Below are positions 48,301-59,546 of a stretch of DNA of 64,000 nt, one piece after another (position 1 is the stretch's first letter; every line of letters starts with the position of its first letter). A model generated the notes under the pieces. The model searched no databases and was not told the DNA's origin. It worked only from the letters and a program-made list of their open reading frames with translations. The stretch spans positions 14,079,001 through 14,143,000 of the forward strand of contig JANTQA010000070.1 in NCBI GenBank assembly GCA_027625915.1, written 5' to 3'. A program made the position numbers and the translations under genes. The stretch comes from Anaeramoeba flamelloides (taxonomy: Eukaryota > Metamonada > Anaeramoebidae).

Positions 48301-51300
48301 ATGAAGAATAAAATAAAAAATATGAATTTAGATCAGAAAAATTTTTAGAGTTATTGGAACCCAGATGAATTTGTGTGACTATATGATCCAAAATCATTTT
48401 GGGATTTGAAATATTTTTTCCTTTATAACCTGCTGAGTCATATTACCCATGAAATATTCTCTAGAAATATCATAACTTTCTTTTATGTTCATTTTCCTCA
48501 ACAATTCATCTTTATCTTCTTTAAAGAAAAATAATCTTAAAATCAAATTCTTTGAATTTTTTGTGTGGTTTTTTTTTTCAAATTGTTTTTTTTTTTTTTC
48601 ATATCTTTTATATTCCCCATTTGAAATGATCAATATCATCAATTTTTTTTTCATCAACATGAGAATATTTTAGAATCTACTCCCTTTTTCCCATTTGTGT
48701 GTGTGTATTAAAACCATCTGTAAAAAAAATTAGTTTGAATACTGTGGTTGATAATTTTCAGTTTATCATGTGTTATTTTCAAAATTGTCTGGGAAATTGG
48801 TGAATTTTAAGATATCTTTTTGATTTCCATTTTTCTTCTTCTTTTGAAGATTCTCACTCTACTTCTTTTAATATTTGACTTAATACTAGTCTCATAAAGT
48901 TTTTACTTGATCTCTTCTTTTCTCCATATTTTTACAGTCAATATTTTCTATTTCATCCATTTTTAAATCCTCAGCTAGATTATCCAAGTCCAGTGATTTT
49001 AGTTTTTTTGTTGAATTAGCTTTCCTTCTTAGAATCGTATTTAGGGGGTATCAGTTCAAAATTTGAATTAAAGTATAGTAGAGATATGAAATATCAAATA
49101 ATAATAATAATAAATACAATTTTTACAAAAACAAAAATTAAAAAAAAAAAACCACCATTAGATTTTTTTTTTATTGAAGAAACAAAAAGTAAATTTATTA
49201 AAATTTCAGAAAAAAACACAAAACTTCGATTTGGCTTTTTTTAAGTTGAGAAATTAAAATAAAATTCATAAATTTTCTTTACATTTCTTAAATTAAAAAA
49301 AAAAAAAACAAGTGGGTAATCTATGACACCTACCACACTCTATGAAAAAAAAACCCTAACACTTGGCTATTTTTTTATCAAATTTATTTTTTTCACAAAT
49401 TTTTGGAATATTATTAATTTGCCAATAACGAACAACAAATACTGATAAATTCGAAAAAATTTCAAAAAATTTTTAGTTCAATTTCCATTTGAACAAATCT
49501 ATGAACTGTTTCTTATCAAACAATCCAGGACAAAGAATTTCTTGAAAAACAACTAATTTTTCAGAGTTTCTCAACACTTAACTTCATAAAATATTTTATC
49601 CAAAGTTTGAGCATAAAAATTTCAAAAAGGAAAATCAAGTAAAAATTTCCAAAAATAAATTGCAATTTATCAGTATTCCCAACAAAAATGAATAAAGTAT
49701 TTTAAAAATAAAAATTTTTATTTACAATTAATAACAAAAGAAAAAAAGATATCAAAACTATTTTATCATTTTATTATTTATTATTTATTATAAAATTATA
49801 TTATATTATATTACAGATTTCAAAATATATAAAAATACTAAAGCCACCGGATGAAAAAGTAGAAAGCAAAAATTCAAAAAAAATACCAAAAAAAAAAAGA
49901 ATAAAAAAAGCAAAATTCAAAACTGTATCACACACTAAAAATGAAAAAGAAAAGGTTATTGTACCAAAACAATTTAGATTTGTGACAAAGACAATGTATG
50001 CAACAATCAATTCGTCAAAATTGGAACGGACTCAGAGTTGGAAAGATTCTATGAACCTGCAATTAAAAAGACAAGAAAAAAGATTAATGGAAGTTTTTTT
50101 AGAATTGAGAGAAACAAAAAAACAAAATTCAAAATATCAAAAAAAAATTAAACAATTAAAAAAAAAGAAATACACAAATAATAATAAAGAGGATTGGACT
50201 TTAACAAAAAGGGGAAGGAGTAAGATTAAATATGCTTTGGAAGAAACAGAAAATTCGTTATCTTTATGTGAAAAACATAATTTAAAATTAAAAAAAAAAA
50301 TAGATAATTTAAAAGAATCAAATCAAATCGAAATTAAAGAATTGAAACAAAATATTGAAAAATTAGAAAAATCCATTTCTCAAAATGAAACTCAGAGCGA
50401 AAGAGAAAAAGAATTGGAAATTGAAATAAATGAATATGAAGAAAAAAACAAATTCTTTAATCATAAAAAAAAAGAATTCCAAGATATAATTAAAAAACAA
50501 AAATTGGAAATCGAAGAATTAAAAAACAAATTAACGAATTCAGGAAAATTTTTACGATCTGAATCATCTGAAAATTCTGGTTTAGTTGATGCTAATGATC
50601 TCAAATCTTTACAAAATTTGCAAATCGAAAAAGATCAAAAAATTGAAACATTAACTTTTGAAATTAAAGAGTTCAGAAAAGAAATATCAGAATTACTTGA
50701 AAATCAAAACGATCTTGAACAATCATGGAAATTAGTTCACAATAAGACTAACCAAGAAAAAAAAGAACTTGAAGTGTTATTAGAAAATCAAAAAAAAAAT
50801 CAATTCAATATGGAAAAAAATTTTGAAAAGGAAAGAGAGGTTTTACAACAGATTATTAAGGAACAGAAAATCCAAATTAAAAATTCTTCATTAAATAATA
50901 ATTATCAAGATAACAATAGTAATGATGATGAAAATACTAATACTACTAATAATAATAGTAGTAATAATAGTAATAATAATAATAATAATGCAAATATACA
51001 AAAACTTAAATTAGAAATAGTTGAATTAAAAAACGAAAAAACAAAATTAGAAAAAAAAAATCGAAATATGGAGAAGGTAATAGCATTAAATAACCAAAAA
51101 CAGAAAGAATACCAAACAAAAATTGAGCAATTTACTCTAAAATCAGAATTATATAATAAAGTAGCATCAAGTGAGTTAAATGAGTATAAAGAAAAACTTA
51201 TACAACAAGAAAGCCAAATTGGTGTCTTAAAGGAACAATTACAAGAAAACAATATCCGAAGGGGTTCTGAAACAAGGGTTTATGAGACAAAAAATAAAGA

Positions 51301-52276
51301 AAAGAATCGGGAAATTGAAAATTTAAAAGATCAAATTACTGAAATTGTAAATAATAATAATATAAAAGAAAATAAGTTCTTGCAGAAAATTCAGGATCTA
51401 ACGAATGAATTAGAAAAAAATAAAACAATAATCCGACAAAAGAAAAATCAATGGTCGAGTACTAACCGACAAATTGAAGATTTAGAAAGCAATTTAAAAT
51501 TGGATATCCAGAAAATAAACGAAAAAGTCAACATTATTGTAAATATGACAAATAATTCCAAGCAATTGAGAAAATGGAAAGGATTAAAAGATTTGCAAGA
51601 ATTCACAGAAAAAATCCAAATCAATTTAGATTACAACCACCAACAACTAGCACTCCGCCAAAAGGAAAACGATTATAAACTACTATCTGGAATGATGAAT
51701 AACCATATCCAGGAAAAGACCATCTTGAAAAAGAGTATTAAAATGCGTGAAAAAAATATTGAGAAATTGCAAGAATCGATAACAAAATTACATGACCGTT
51801 TAACTTTATTAAAAAAGAAGAACACCAAATTACAAAAGCAAATACAAAAGCAAAGCAATCCCAGAAACGAAAACAATAAACAATATTCAAAAAAAGAAGA
51901 TCTACTGAAAATTAAAGAATTGACGAATTCATTGCGAGAAAAGAATTTACAATTAAAAGAATATATGAAAATTTCAGAAAGGGCGAAACAAATTAAAAAA
52001 ATTACTTCAGAGGCCTCTTTAAATAACTTTTCTCAAAAGGATCTTTTATTAAAATTAACCAATTCTTTGTCGAATTCCAAAATAAAAATTAAAGATTTAC
52101 AAGAAGAACTTGAGAATGTTTCCAAAATGAATAATCAAAATACTAATAACAATATAAATGACTTTTTTGATATCAACGATATAGATCATTCTAATAACCC
52201 TTTAATCCAAAAATATCTCAATGATCAGCAAGCTTTTATTTTTGAATTGGATCAAATTGATTCTTTATTATTTTAA
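38736..52276 (+). CDS. Tandem calponin-homology, coiled-coil actin-binding protein, 3 exons
   Basis: Exons 38736-39305, 45257-45418 and 49817-52276 join in phase 0 to 1063 residues. CH1 (about 23-115) begins QKKSFKRWIHHYL, the counterpart of the QKKTFTxWxNxxL start of alpha-actinin-type domains. CH2 (about 118-240) has LEWCKNKAQAY, FQESFKDGRLFSALLY (like the SFHxSWxDGLAxxALIH motif), then in exon 2 NLKSIFDLGEMLNIPKIMDE, the N-x-AFxxAExxLxIPxxLD motif. Such tandem pairs bind F-actin. From about residue 300 to 1000 is heptad-like coiled coil rich in K, E, N and Q, broken by an Asn-rich stretch at about 603-637. The order CH-CH-coiled coil recalls cortexillin, but the rod is much longer. No spectrin repeats or EF-hands were seen. 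Exon 3 has no own ATG near its start. Family firm; exact orthology unknown. Confidence 0.82.
40020..42203 (+). mobile_element. E element, copy 1 (2184 bp, with nested insert)
   Basis: TA-flanked. Inverted termini TACAGTATGCTAAATAACCA and, from the other end inward, TACAGTTTGCTCAATAACCA, both followed by GTGT. The same element is at 59547-61051. About 1.1 kb from roughly 40774 to 41915 is absent from the other copy and corresponds to element F. Confidence 0.75.
40774..41915 (+). mobile_element. F element nested in E1
   Basis: Bounded by comparison with E2 (CATTGA(T/C)TATA before, AAGATCTTTCAATT after). Its interior matches 14700-15480 inverted. No coding frame or clear terminal repeats. Confidence 0.5.
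43620..44165 (+). repeat. C-family repeat, copy 2
   Basis: Collinear with 12605-13155, from the AATTCAAAATTTTTAACAC region to the GTGTGTTAAAAATTTTGAAT end. Confidence 0.65.
44563..44735. mobile_element. Small inverted-repeat element
   Basis: ATAGTTTTAAAAAAGTGAGG at the left pairs with CCTCACTTTTTTTAAACTTT at the right. The interior carries a short, unusually GC-rich patch (GAAGGCGAGGTAGAGATTGG). Confidence 0.5.
45257..45418 (+). CDS. CH-coiled-coil gene, exon 2 (second half of CH2, 54 codons)
   Basis: Found by homology: it encodes ETPQKNLKSIFDLGEML, NIPKIMDEKDVIS and a final helix IYLLELMKKVE, exactly what exon 1 lacks to complete CH2. Acceptor TAATAG, donor AATAAT/GTAATA, both phase 0. Confidence 0.8.
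46970..47555. mobile_element. N element
   Basis: Inverted ends TTTTCAAAAATGTTGACTC and GCGAGTCACAATTTTTGAAA. Its right 350 bp recurs as a direct copy at 44800-45180, so the two flank exon 2 of the CH gene. End-like pieces are near 205 and 25085. Confidence 0.55.
47565..48115 (+). repeat. C-family repeat, copy 3
   Basis: Collinear with copies 1 and 2; joined on its right to L copy 2. The frame at 47679-47933 is an A/T-rich by-product. Confidence 0.6.
48120..49050 (-). mobile_element. Dispersed repeat L, copy 2, with decayed coding sequence
   Basis: Inverted relative to copy 1. On the minus strand several protein-like patches follow one another: an acidic one with LKSLDLDNLAEDLKMDEIEN (about 48905-49040), one with KLKIINHSIQTNFF, and one with MNIKESYDISREYFMGNMTQ near 48440. 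They are not in one continuous frame. Conservation of the patches between copies suggests a once-coding sequence; no family was recognised. Confidence 0.45.
49817..52276 (+). CDS. CH-coiled-coil gene, exon 3 (coiled-coil rod)
   Basis: Open for 819 codons from the acceptor. It starts with ISKYIKILKPP, a basic linker, then a long rod with a/d-position I, L and Y in K/E/N-rich heptads, an Asn-rich interruption encoded at 50893-50995, and a short acidic end (FELDQIDSLLF). A GTG at 49982 sits inside and is not a start. Confidence 0.75.
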   Translation: MSKYIKILKPPDEKVESKNSKKIPKKKRIKKAKFKTVSHTKNEKEKVIVPKQFRFVTKTMYATINSSKLERTQSWKDSMNLQLKRQEKRLMEVFLELRETKKQNSKYQKKIKQLKKKKYTNNNKEDWTLTKRGRSKIKYALEETENSLSLCEKHNLKLKKKIDNLKESNQIEIKELKQNIEKLEKSISQNETQSEREKELEIEINEYEEKNKFFNHKKKEFQDIIKKQKLEIEELKNKLTNSGKFLRSESSENSGLVDANDLKSLQNLQIEKDQKIETLTFEIKEFRKEISELLENQNDLEQSWKLVHNKTNQEKKELEVLLENQKKNQFNMEKNFEKEREVLQQIIKEQKIQIKNSSLNNNYQDNNSNDDENTNTTNNNSSNNSNNNNNNANIQKLKLEIVELKNEKTKLEKKNRNMEKVIALNNQKQKEYQTKIEQFTLKSELYNKVASSELNEYKEKLIQQESQIGVLKEQLQENNIRRGSETRVYETKNKEKNREIENLKDQITEIVNNNNIKENKFLQKIQDLTNELEKNKTIIRQKKNQWSSTNRQIEDLESNLKLDIQKINEKVNIIVNMTNNSKQLRKWKGLKDLQEFTEKIQINLDYNHQQLALRQKENDYKLLSGMMNNHIQEKTILKKSIKMREKNIEKLQESITKLHDRLTLLKKKNTKLQKQIQKQSNPRNENNKQYSKKEDLLKIKELTNSLREKNLQLKEYMKISERAKQIKKITSEASLNNFSQKDLLLKLTNSLSNSKIKIKDLQEELENVSKMNNQNTNNNINDFFDINDIDHSNNPLIQKYLNDQQAFIFELDQIDSLLF

Positions 52277-52417
52277 AATTAATTTTTTGCTTTTTAATTT
52301 GTCCTTATATTCTTTTAATACTTTATAAAAAAATAAATAAAAAAAAAAAATTTTATTTTTTTTTTTATTATTATTAGAGAAGTGTAAATTACACTCTAGT
52401 TATTCTTAAACTTAAAT

Positions 52418-53800
52418 TTACTTTCTGAAAGGGAATTTATGTGTACAATCAGAGATTTCATGATTATTAATTAATGAAAATAATTTCAAACTATTTTGTT
52501 TTAAAATCAATTCATTAAGATTTAGTTTTTTTAATTTGTTATGAAATATTAATCTATCTTTTTCATAAAAAGGACAGACCCATAAAAAGTGATCAATATT
52601 TTCTATTATTTCTTTATGTTCATGTTTTAAACATAGATTACAAAATTGATTTGAGTTTTAAGTTATTACATAATAATATCTATTTTGGCAATTAGTAAAT
52701 GTATTGTATTTTGGGATTGTTGAGCTTGAAATAATTTAAATTATTTAGGGTTTTAAACAAATATTTTTGTTATTTTTCTCAAAGAAAAATAATGAAAAAA
52801 ATATCAAAAATGATGCTATATTTTTCAGATCTACCTCACTGGATATATTTGATATTTTATTATTGTGAAATAGTTTGGTGGAGTGTCGTAAAGTGTCGTG
52901 AAATGCCATCAATGCAGAATTTTTTTTTATTTCAAAAATAAAAAAAAATACTAACAGTCGTTTTCCAATATTCAAAAGAATTGAGGTAAAATCTTTCATT
53001 TTATTCTATTCTTTCAAAATTTTGGAAAACCTAACGACACTTCCAACTTTTGGTTTCCAATAATTCATTATATGTGTATTTTTAAATTTCTTTTTTTTAT
53101 TTCAATTGATTCTTTTGAATTCTTGTTAATTTTATTGTCAGTTTGTTGATTAATTTTTTTTAATTTTTCTAAATAAGGAAGAGATAAATTTTTTAATTTT
53201 TTTTGAATTTGATTTTTTTTTTTTATTAACAGAAATTACCAGATTTTCAATTTTAAATTCTGTTTTATAAATTAGAATTGGTGTATTTCTGTTTATTTTA
53301 CATATTCTAGTAATCAATGAATTCATCCAAGAATTCAAATAATTAAAAGTTTTTATTTCATGATTAATATTTTCTAATCCATATGTCAATTGACTTAATA
53401 TAAAAGATTTGTATAATCTTATTTTTAAACTATTATTAAGAGAATTGTTATTTCATAATTGTTTGTGGTTGTTAAATATCTCTTTTGATTTTTTTCAGAT
53501 AATAAACTACATGTGACATTATATCTCAATAAATACCTAAATAGTTTATTTCTATTTAAATATTTTGAAAAAAATGTTATACCTTTATTAATTTATAATC
53601 CAAATTGAATAATAATTATATATATAGAATTTAATCTTTGATTTAAATAATTTTTATTTCAAAAAAAAAAATATTATTTTATCATTGAATTTTTCAGTCA
53701 CCCCAACCCTATCATGAAAATTTAATGACTTAGTAAAAGATTTTATATTATAGAATATTACCAAGTAGGAAAAACTGTAAAATCGTCATGATAGGTTATC
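52418..53800 (-). mobile_element. Decayed non-LTR retrotransposon (LINE), reverse-transcriptase C-terminal part
   Basis: Read on the minus strand, landmarks occur in the correct order for a LINE RT: a YADD-box relative YHDDFTVF (about 53770-53793), INYLG (about 53540), thumb-region SQLTYGLENINHEIKTFNYL (about 53340-53400), and the terminal zinc-knuckle CNLC...DHFLWVCPFY (52560-52642; C-x2-C-x13-H-x4-C). The frame changes and carries stops several times, so it is dead. Only the 3' part is present; no endonuclease was seen. The final frame stops at 52418. It is convergent with the CH-coiled-coil gene, whose stop lies 141 bp away. Clade not resolved. Confidence 0.72.
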
Positions 53801-54751
53801 AGAAACCATGAATTTTATAATAGAAATAAAAAAAATCTTATATCTAAATTTGTATACTTTTGTAATTGTTGAACAAATTGATAAAAAATCTTTCAAGTAC
53901 ATAGACCTCCAATTTCCAAAATTGAAAAAATTCGTAGGTTCAAACAATTTTAAAACAATAATCTAAAAAGGCTTTCAAGTTTTCGTGATTTCTTTATCTT
54001 AGAAAATTTAATTTTTAAATTTTTGTTTTTTCAATAAAAAAATAACTCTAATGATGTAATAGAAAAAGAAGATTTTAAATTATTATTTGATAAAAATGGA
54101 ATTTTCATATTCTAAAAGAAAATTTATTAATAGACTCCTGATCTTCTTGTAGAATAAAATTTTAATGGATGCGAGGCAAAATGTTTAGAACAATTTCCTT
54201 AGTTGTTCTTGGAAGGATCAATTTATTTTTTTTTTGTTTTTTTGATTATTTTTTGAATTTTCTGAAATGTAAGTAAAAGGACGCTGTTAATTTAACTTTA
54301 ATATTAGTTGTTGGTTGTAACATAGTGATGTTTTTTTATACTTCTATGAAATTAATTTTATTGGTTGAAATTATTCCAAGTAGAAGGAATTATTGTAGAT
54401 TTTTGATTGAAAAAATATCACTTTTTAAAATTTTTTACTCTTACAGTTACAGGTATTTGTTTCTAGAGGTAATTCTCATTACATAGAATCACAATTTGAT
54501 TAATCATTTTATTTAATTCCGGGGAATCTTATATAATTTATTTTTTAGGTTTTTTTTTATCAAAAAATTTTGATTCAAATTTTTTTTTAAAATTGGAATT
54601 TCTTATTTTATAATTTTTTAGGAGTGAAGTTTGATTAAAGAAAAATATCAAAATAAAAATAATTTGGATTTTATATTTACAATTTCAATATCATAAAAAA
54701 TTTATCATTTGTTTTTCGTTTCAAACAAAAAATTTTTCAAATTGTATTAAC

Positions 54752-55615
54752 ATTTAATCCCCAATTCAAAATTTTTAAAACATCAAAATTACATTTTTGA
54801 AAAAAAAAATCTTATTTGATTAATTCTAGAAAAAATACCAAATTAGAACTATTCACCAATTTTAATGTTAATAATTTTTTATAAATTTTTATACAGTCCT
54901 GTGCCATTTTAAGGCACGGGAAAAATCAACATATAAGGTACAAAATTTTGTTCACTTTAGCGCACAAATTTTTGATTTAAGGCACTTTCCCAATTTCAAG
55001 ATTTAATTTCACAGAGTAGTTATAGAGTTAGCTTGAGTTTTTTCTTCAATATATATATATATATATATATAGAATATTACATTATGAGTAATCTTGGAAA
55101 ATTATAGAGAAAAATTGTGCCTTATTTTGACAACTTTGATTTTGTGCCTTAATGGGATTTTTTTGCCTTATTTGTTGATTTTTCTTGTGCCTTAAAAAGG
55201 TACTGGACTGTAATTTCCAAAACAAAAAAATAAATAATTATCAATACAAATAAATAAAGGTTGTGTTATTTTTTTTTGGAGAGAGCAAAATAATAAAAGT
55301 TATTGGTAAATTTGTTTAAATCCTATTAGAAATATTGATCAAATGGGACGATACGATTAAATAATTTTATTTTCTAATCTTCTATTTGGAACAACTCTAA
55401 GCTTTTAATTAATATCAATGGATCGAAAAAAAATTTTTATTCGAAGAAACTAAGTTACTCAATTCAAAAAACGAAATGAAAACAAAACGAAAAGATCAAA
55501 AAATAATTTTTATATTTTTAGAAAAATCTATTTTATTTCCAATTTGAATGGAATTATATTATTGTGGTTCTTTTAGCTATTTAAGCAAAGTTAAAAAATT
55601 GGAATTTTAGACTAA
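54752..55615 (-). repeat. C-family repeat, copy 4, split by a D-family MITE
   Basis: Reverse complement of copies 1-3. Sequence before 54892 and after 55212 joins to give the continuous family sequence. Confidence 0.65.
54892..55212. mobile_element. D-family MITE, copy 1 (321 bp)
   Basis: TA-flanked; inverted termini TACAGTCCTGTGCCATTTTA and, from the other end, TACAGTCCAGTACCTTTTTA, both followed by AGGCAC. The interior repeats AAGGCAC/GTGCCTTA several times and has a (TA)n run at 55043-55070. Non-autonomous Tc1/mariner-like. Confidence 0.8.
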
Positions 55616-56562
55616 ATTATAACTCAATAATATATCTATTTTTATTAACAAAATTCCTATCTAAAGTGCAATCATAAAATTAAATATTTTAAATGCTTTG
55701 TATTTTTTTTCTTTTTTTTTCTTTGATTTTTGTCTCAAAGACTCATTTTTACAACATTCTAGTTGCTACTTTAAGAAACTAAAAAAATTAAAATAAAATC
55801 TTCAAGTAGATCTAATATCAAATTCAAAAAATAAAAATTACCTCATCTTGGAAATAAAAACTGAGAAAACAATCTGATTACTACAAAACCAAACCTACTT
55901 TTAATGCAATTTTTTGTAAATGAATTTTTGTTTATCAAAGTTTGATCCATTTTCTACATTATTTGAAAACTTCAAAATTCAACATATTTTTGAACAATTT
56001 CGAAAAAAATCTTTTTCTCTCAAAGAAGAAAGAAATTATATTATCTGTAAAGTAAGTTTACAAAAATATTCTTTAAAAATTAAACCACATAGTTGGGAAA
56101 TTACTCAGTATAAAATATCGACTAAAAATATCAAAAAAAAAAAAATGCAATAATTTTTTTTTACTTACAAATAATTTAATTTCTTGATTCAAAGAAAAGG
56201 CCCAAATCGTTTTTTTTTCTTAATACTGAACCAAAAATTATAAGAAAAACAACCAAATTATTTGATTAAAAATTATCCCAAAATACTTTTTGAAAACCGG
56301 TAAAATTCAATATATAAACTAAGTTATTATCTTTAATTTGATGATTTTTAATCAATAATTAATTACTAAATCGTAATCATATCAGTTAGATATTAATAGC
56401 TCAAAGATTAAATGTAACAATAGACTATTTTATTATTTCCCAATCTTTTAAATAGTAACCAACCAATAAATATTATTCAATTTGACAATTCTAATAAAAA
56501 AATAAATAGATATCACAAAATAACTGTTTTTAATACGTAAAGTTCATTTTTTATACTCTTAA

Positions 56563-57008
56563 TACAGTCTTTCCATGTTACCATAAAATTTTAAATAAAA
56601 TAAAATTGGATTTTCTATCTAATTTTCCATTTTCGAAATATTTGGAAATAAGAGTTATTATTCCAAAAAAATTTCAATAATTGAGCTATTATTCGAATTT
56701 TTGAAACATCAAAAAAACAATTTTCAAGATTCTTCAAGCACTTTAAAATATTGGTCAAAAAAGGTAAATTTATAAAGATCAGTAAATATTGAAAATTTTT
56801 TTTTAGCTTTTTTGAACAATATTTTAAAGTGCTTGAAGAATCTTGAAAATTGTTTTTTTGATGTTTCAAAAATTCGAATAATAGCTCAATTATTGAAATT
56901 TTTTTGGAATAATAACTCTTATTTCCAAATATTTCGAAAATGGAAAATTAGATAGAAAACCCAATTGTTTTTGATTTAATATTTTATGGTAGCCTTGGAA
57001 CCGCCGTA
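56563..57008. mobile_element. Foldback element J2, near-perfect 200-bp inverted repeat
   Basis: TA-flanked. The left arm (about 56563-56762) and right arm (about 56810-57008) are almost exact reverse complements, spaced by roughly 45 bp. Tips share (G/C)TTCCA..GTTACCATAAAAT and ATTTTATGGTAGCCTTGGAA, resembling J1 tips. Confidence 0.8.
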
Positions 57009-59409
57009 TTTGAAAAAAGAATATTCCATAATCTTTTAAATATCAAAAAATAGAATAAATATTTTACATTAAAATTAATGATCAATTATTATCGATCTTC
57101 AAAGATTCAATAATTGATTTATTTTGATTGTATTTTTAAAATTAGATTAAATTATCAAAGTTTTTTTTTATAAAAGTTCCAGAAAATTACTTAAAGTGAG
57201 ATTTCTACACAATAATTTATTTTTTGCAAATTTTTCTTTTTCGAATTTGATCCAAAAATCCAAATAACAAAGGATCAGATATTTTTACTGAAAAAAAAAA
57301 ATTGATTAGGAAAAAGGGAATTCTTTTAAAAATCATACCACATTTCTCTTAAGTTGATAAATGTAGTTATAGATCGGGGTTAAATATATTTTTGTGTAAA
57401 TAATTACTTAATTGTATTTTTGGAAAAAAATAACTAAGAGTTACTATTCCCTTAAAAAATTCGAAATATTATTATGTTTTGTTAATATTCAGTAAAATTC
57501 AAAAGAAAATAAAAAAATATTCTTGTTATTATCAACAAAAGGGAAAATGAAGAATAATAAAAAAATTTTATTGAGAGAAAGGAGAAAGTAAAAATCAATT
57601 ATCAGAGAAAAAAAAAAAAGAGTGAAAATATAAATAATTAAAATATTAATAGCATTTATTGAAAAAGAAATCAAAAAAAATTTTTCATTCAACTTTCCTA
57701 AAAATTAGATTTACAAAACTTGAATAATTTCAATTTTTTTAAATACTTGGGGAAACTTTAGCTATTAGTTTTCTCTCTAGAAATCTAGATTTTGATAGAT
57801 TTATTATAATTCTTGAGAAGTGGGATTTTTATTGGAAAGTTAAATGAAAATTTGGAGGTTTTTATTTTGCAATTAACAGTAATATAAATAATAATAATAT
57901 TGTTTCACATAACCTAATTAAAAACTATCCCCTTTGAAAAATACTAAAAAAATTTTGTGGTAAAAAATATTTTGTTGATAATTTGATTATTTTTTTCAAT
58001 TTTTATTCTATGAAAATATTTGGCTTATCTTTATTTAAATGGTGAATTTTAAACTCTAAATTAGTTTAGATTTGATACACAAACTTTTAATATTTTTTTC
58101 AAATTTTGGTAAAAATGGCCCTTAAATTGTAAAAAAAATTTTTTAGTGTAAAGAAAAATTTTTGATTATTCGTATTAGCCGTGTTATAAAATTTTTTTTT
58201 AAAATTTGAGGTTTTTTTATGCTCTCATTCAACTTTTTATAATCATATATATCACCACTGAAATTTAAAACTGAAAAAATTCCACAGTAGAATTGGAAAA
58301 ACTTTACAACTAATTTGTGAATGAAAAATGATAATAATATTATTCTTTAACATAATCTACAAGCAAAAGAGGAAAAAAAGAATTTTACCCAAGCTTGAGA
58401 GGTTTTAGTAGATCAGTTAAATTAAAAGAATGAATCAAATAGAAAAATTAATAAAAACAATTTTGCAAAATGGTTCAGCAATATTCAAATTGAACCTACG
58501 TTACGTTTTTTGTTTTCCAAAAAAAGATCAAAATTTTCAAAAAAAAGATTTGGGTTTTTGAAGAAAAGAGTTTAAAAAATAGTAGTGTCAATCAGAGTCA
58601 GAAAAAGTTAATCACGGAAAGGCTGTCAATTAGTTTAATTGGTCATCATTTTAACACTTTTATTTGGAAACAAGTAAAACAGAAACAAGAAGAAAGAAAG
58701 AAAATAAAAAGAAAGATATTTTAAAAAAAAAAAAAAAAATCAGAAAGAAAATTTTCAAATAAATAAATTAAAAAATAATAAAAAAGGAAAATCAATTAGC
58801 AAAATTCATTGATAAATACTAAATAATAGTGCTTTAAAATGAGTAGGTCCTGGAATTTTCTCAATAATTGTGAGTGTTATTACGTAATTAGAAAGAAAAA
58901 AATAATTTAGTTTTGCTTTATTTTATCAAAAAAGTAAATCCACCAAATTTGTAGTTTTTAATATTCATTTATTTTAGATGGGGGTTGTCTCAAAGCCTTT
59001 TCATCATTGTCAAAAGAAGTTGTAGTTGCAAACAAAATCTCAAATCGTTGATCAACAAGACGACTCACAAAACTCAAAAAAGGAAATTACGTTTTGTAGA
59101 GATCAATGAAGATCTTTATTTTCAAGTCAAAAACTCTATCCATTTGCCTCTTGTTTAAATAATTTTAAACATGCAGAAGTTGGTTCGATCAGCCAATTCG
59201 GCTAATGATAATTAATTTTGGTGTAAAGGTTTCTTATCAAATAGGTTGTTTTTTTTAAATATAAGGAAGCTAAGGTGGAATCAAAAAAAGGATTAAATAA
59301 TTATTGTAGACTTATTTAAAAGGAATAAAAATCAAAAGTTGCACTAATAGTTGTTAAAATAAACATTATATAGTAAAAAAGGTAACAATAATATTGTGTT
59401 TAAATAATA

Positions 59410-59545
59410 GTGTTAGAAAAGTTTAATTCACTTTTCAAATCCAAAAAGCGTGTTTCTTTTTTCTGAAGGACTATACATAAATTTATCCAATCAGCCAACA
59501 ATAAGTGAGAAGTCAATATGATATTGGCTTTTTAAAGTTTTGTTT
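59410..59545. mobile_element. Diverged fragment of MITE family A
   Basis: AAAAAGCGTGTTTCTTTTTTC followed by an AATC(A)GCC-type core and GATATTGGCTTTTTAAAGTT resembles one half of family A. It directly abuts E2. Confidence 0.4.
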
Positions 59546-59546
59546 G

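Larger units (their letters stand above)
45419..49816 (+). other. CH-coiled-coil gene, intron 2, 4398 bp
   Basis: Donor GTAATA, acceptor ATTACAG. Holds the N element (46970-47555), C copy 3 (47565-48115) and L copy 2 (48120-49050). A further small exon here cannot be excluded, but the phases already match. Confidence 0.65.

Noticed and set aside
49817-52276. Coiled coil as an independent gene starting at GTG 49982 or ATG 49994
   Set aside because: The frame stays open upstream to a good acceptor at 49816 and matches the phase of the CH exon 2 donor.
58494-59151. Two non-ATG open stretches that might be exons
   Set aside because: Lengths of 60-80 codons occur by chance here, the phases of the possible junction do not agree, and no motif was seen.
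59180-59215. GGTTCGATC resembling a tRNA B box
   Set aside because: No A box, acceptor stem or anticodon arm at the right spacing.
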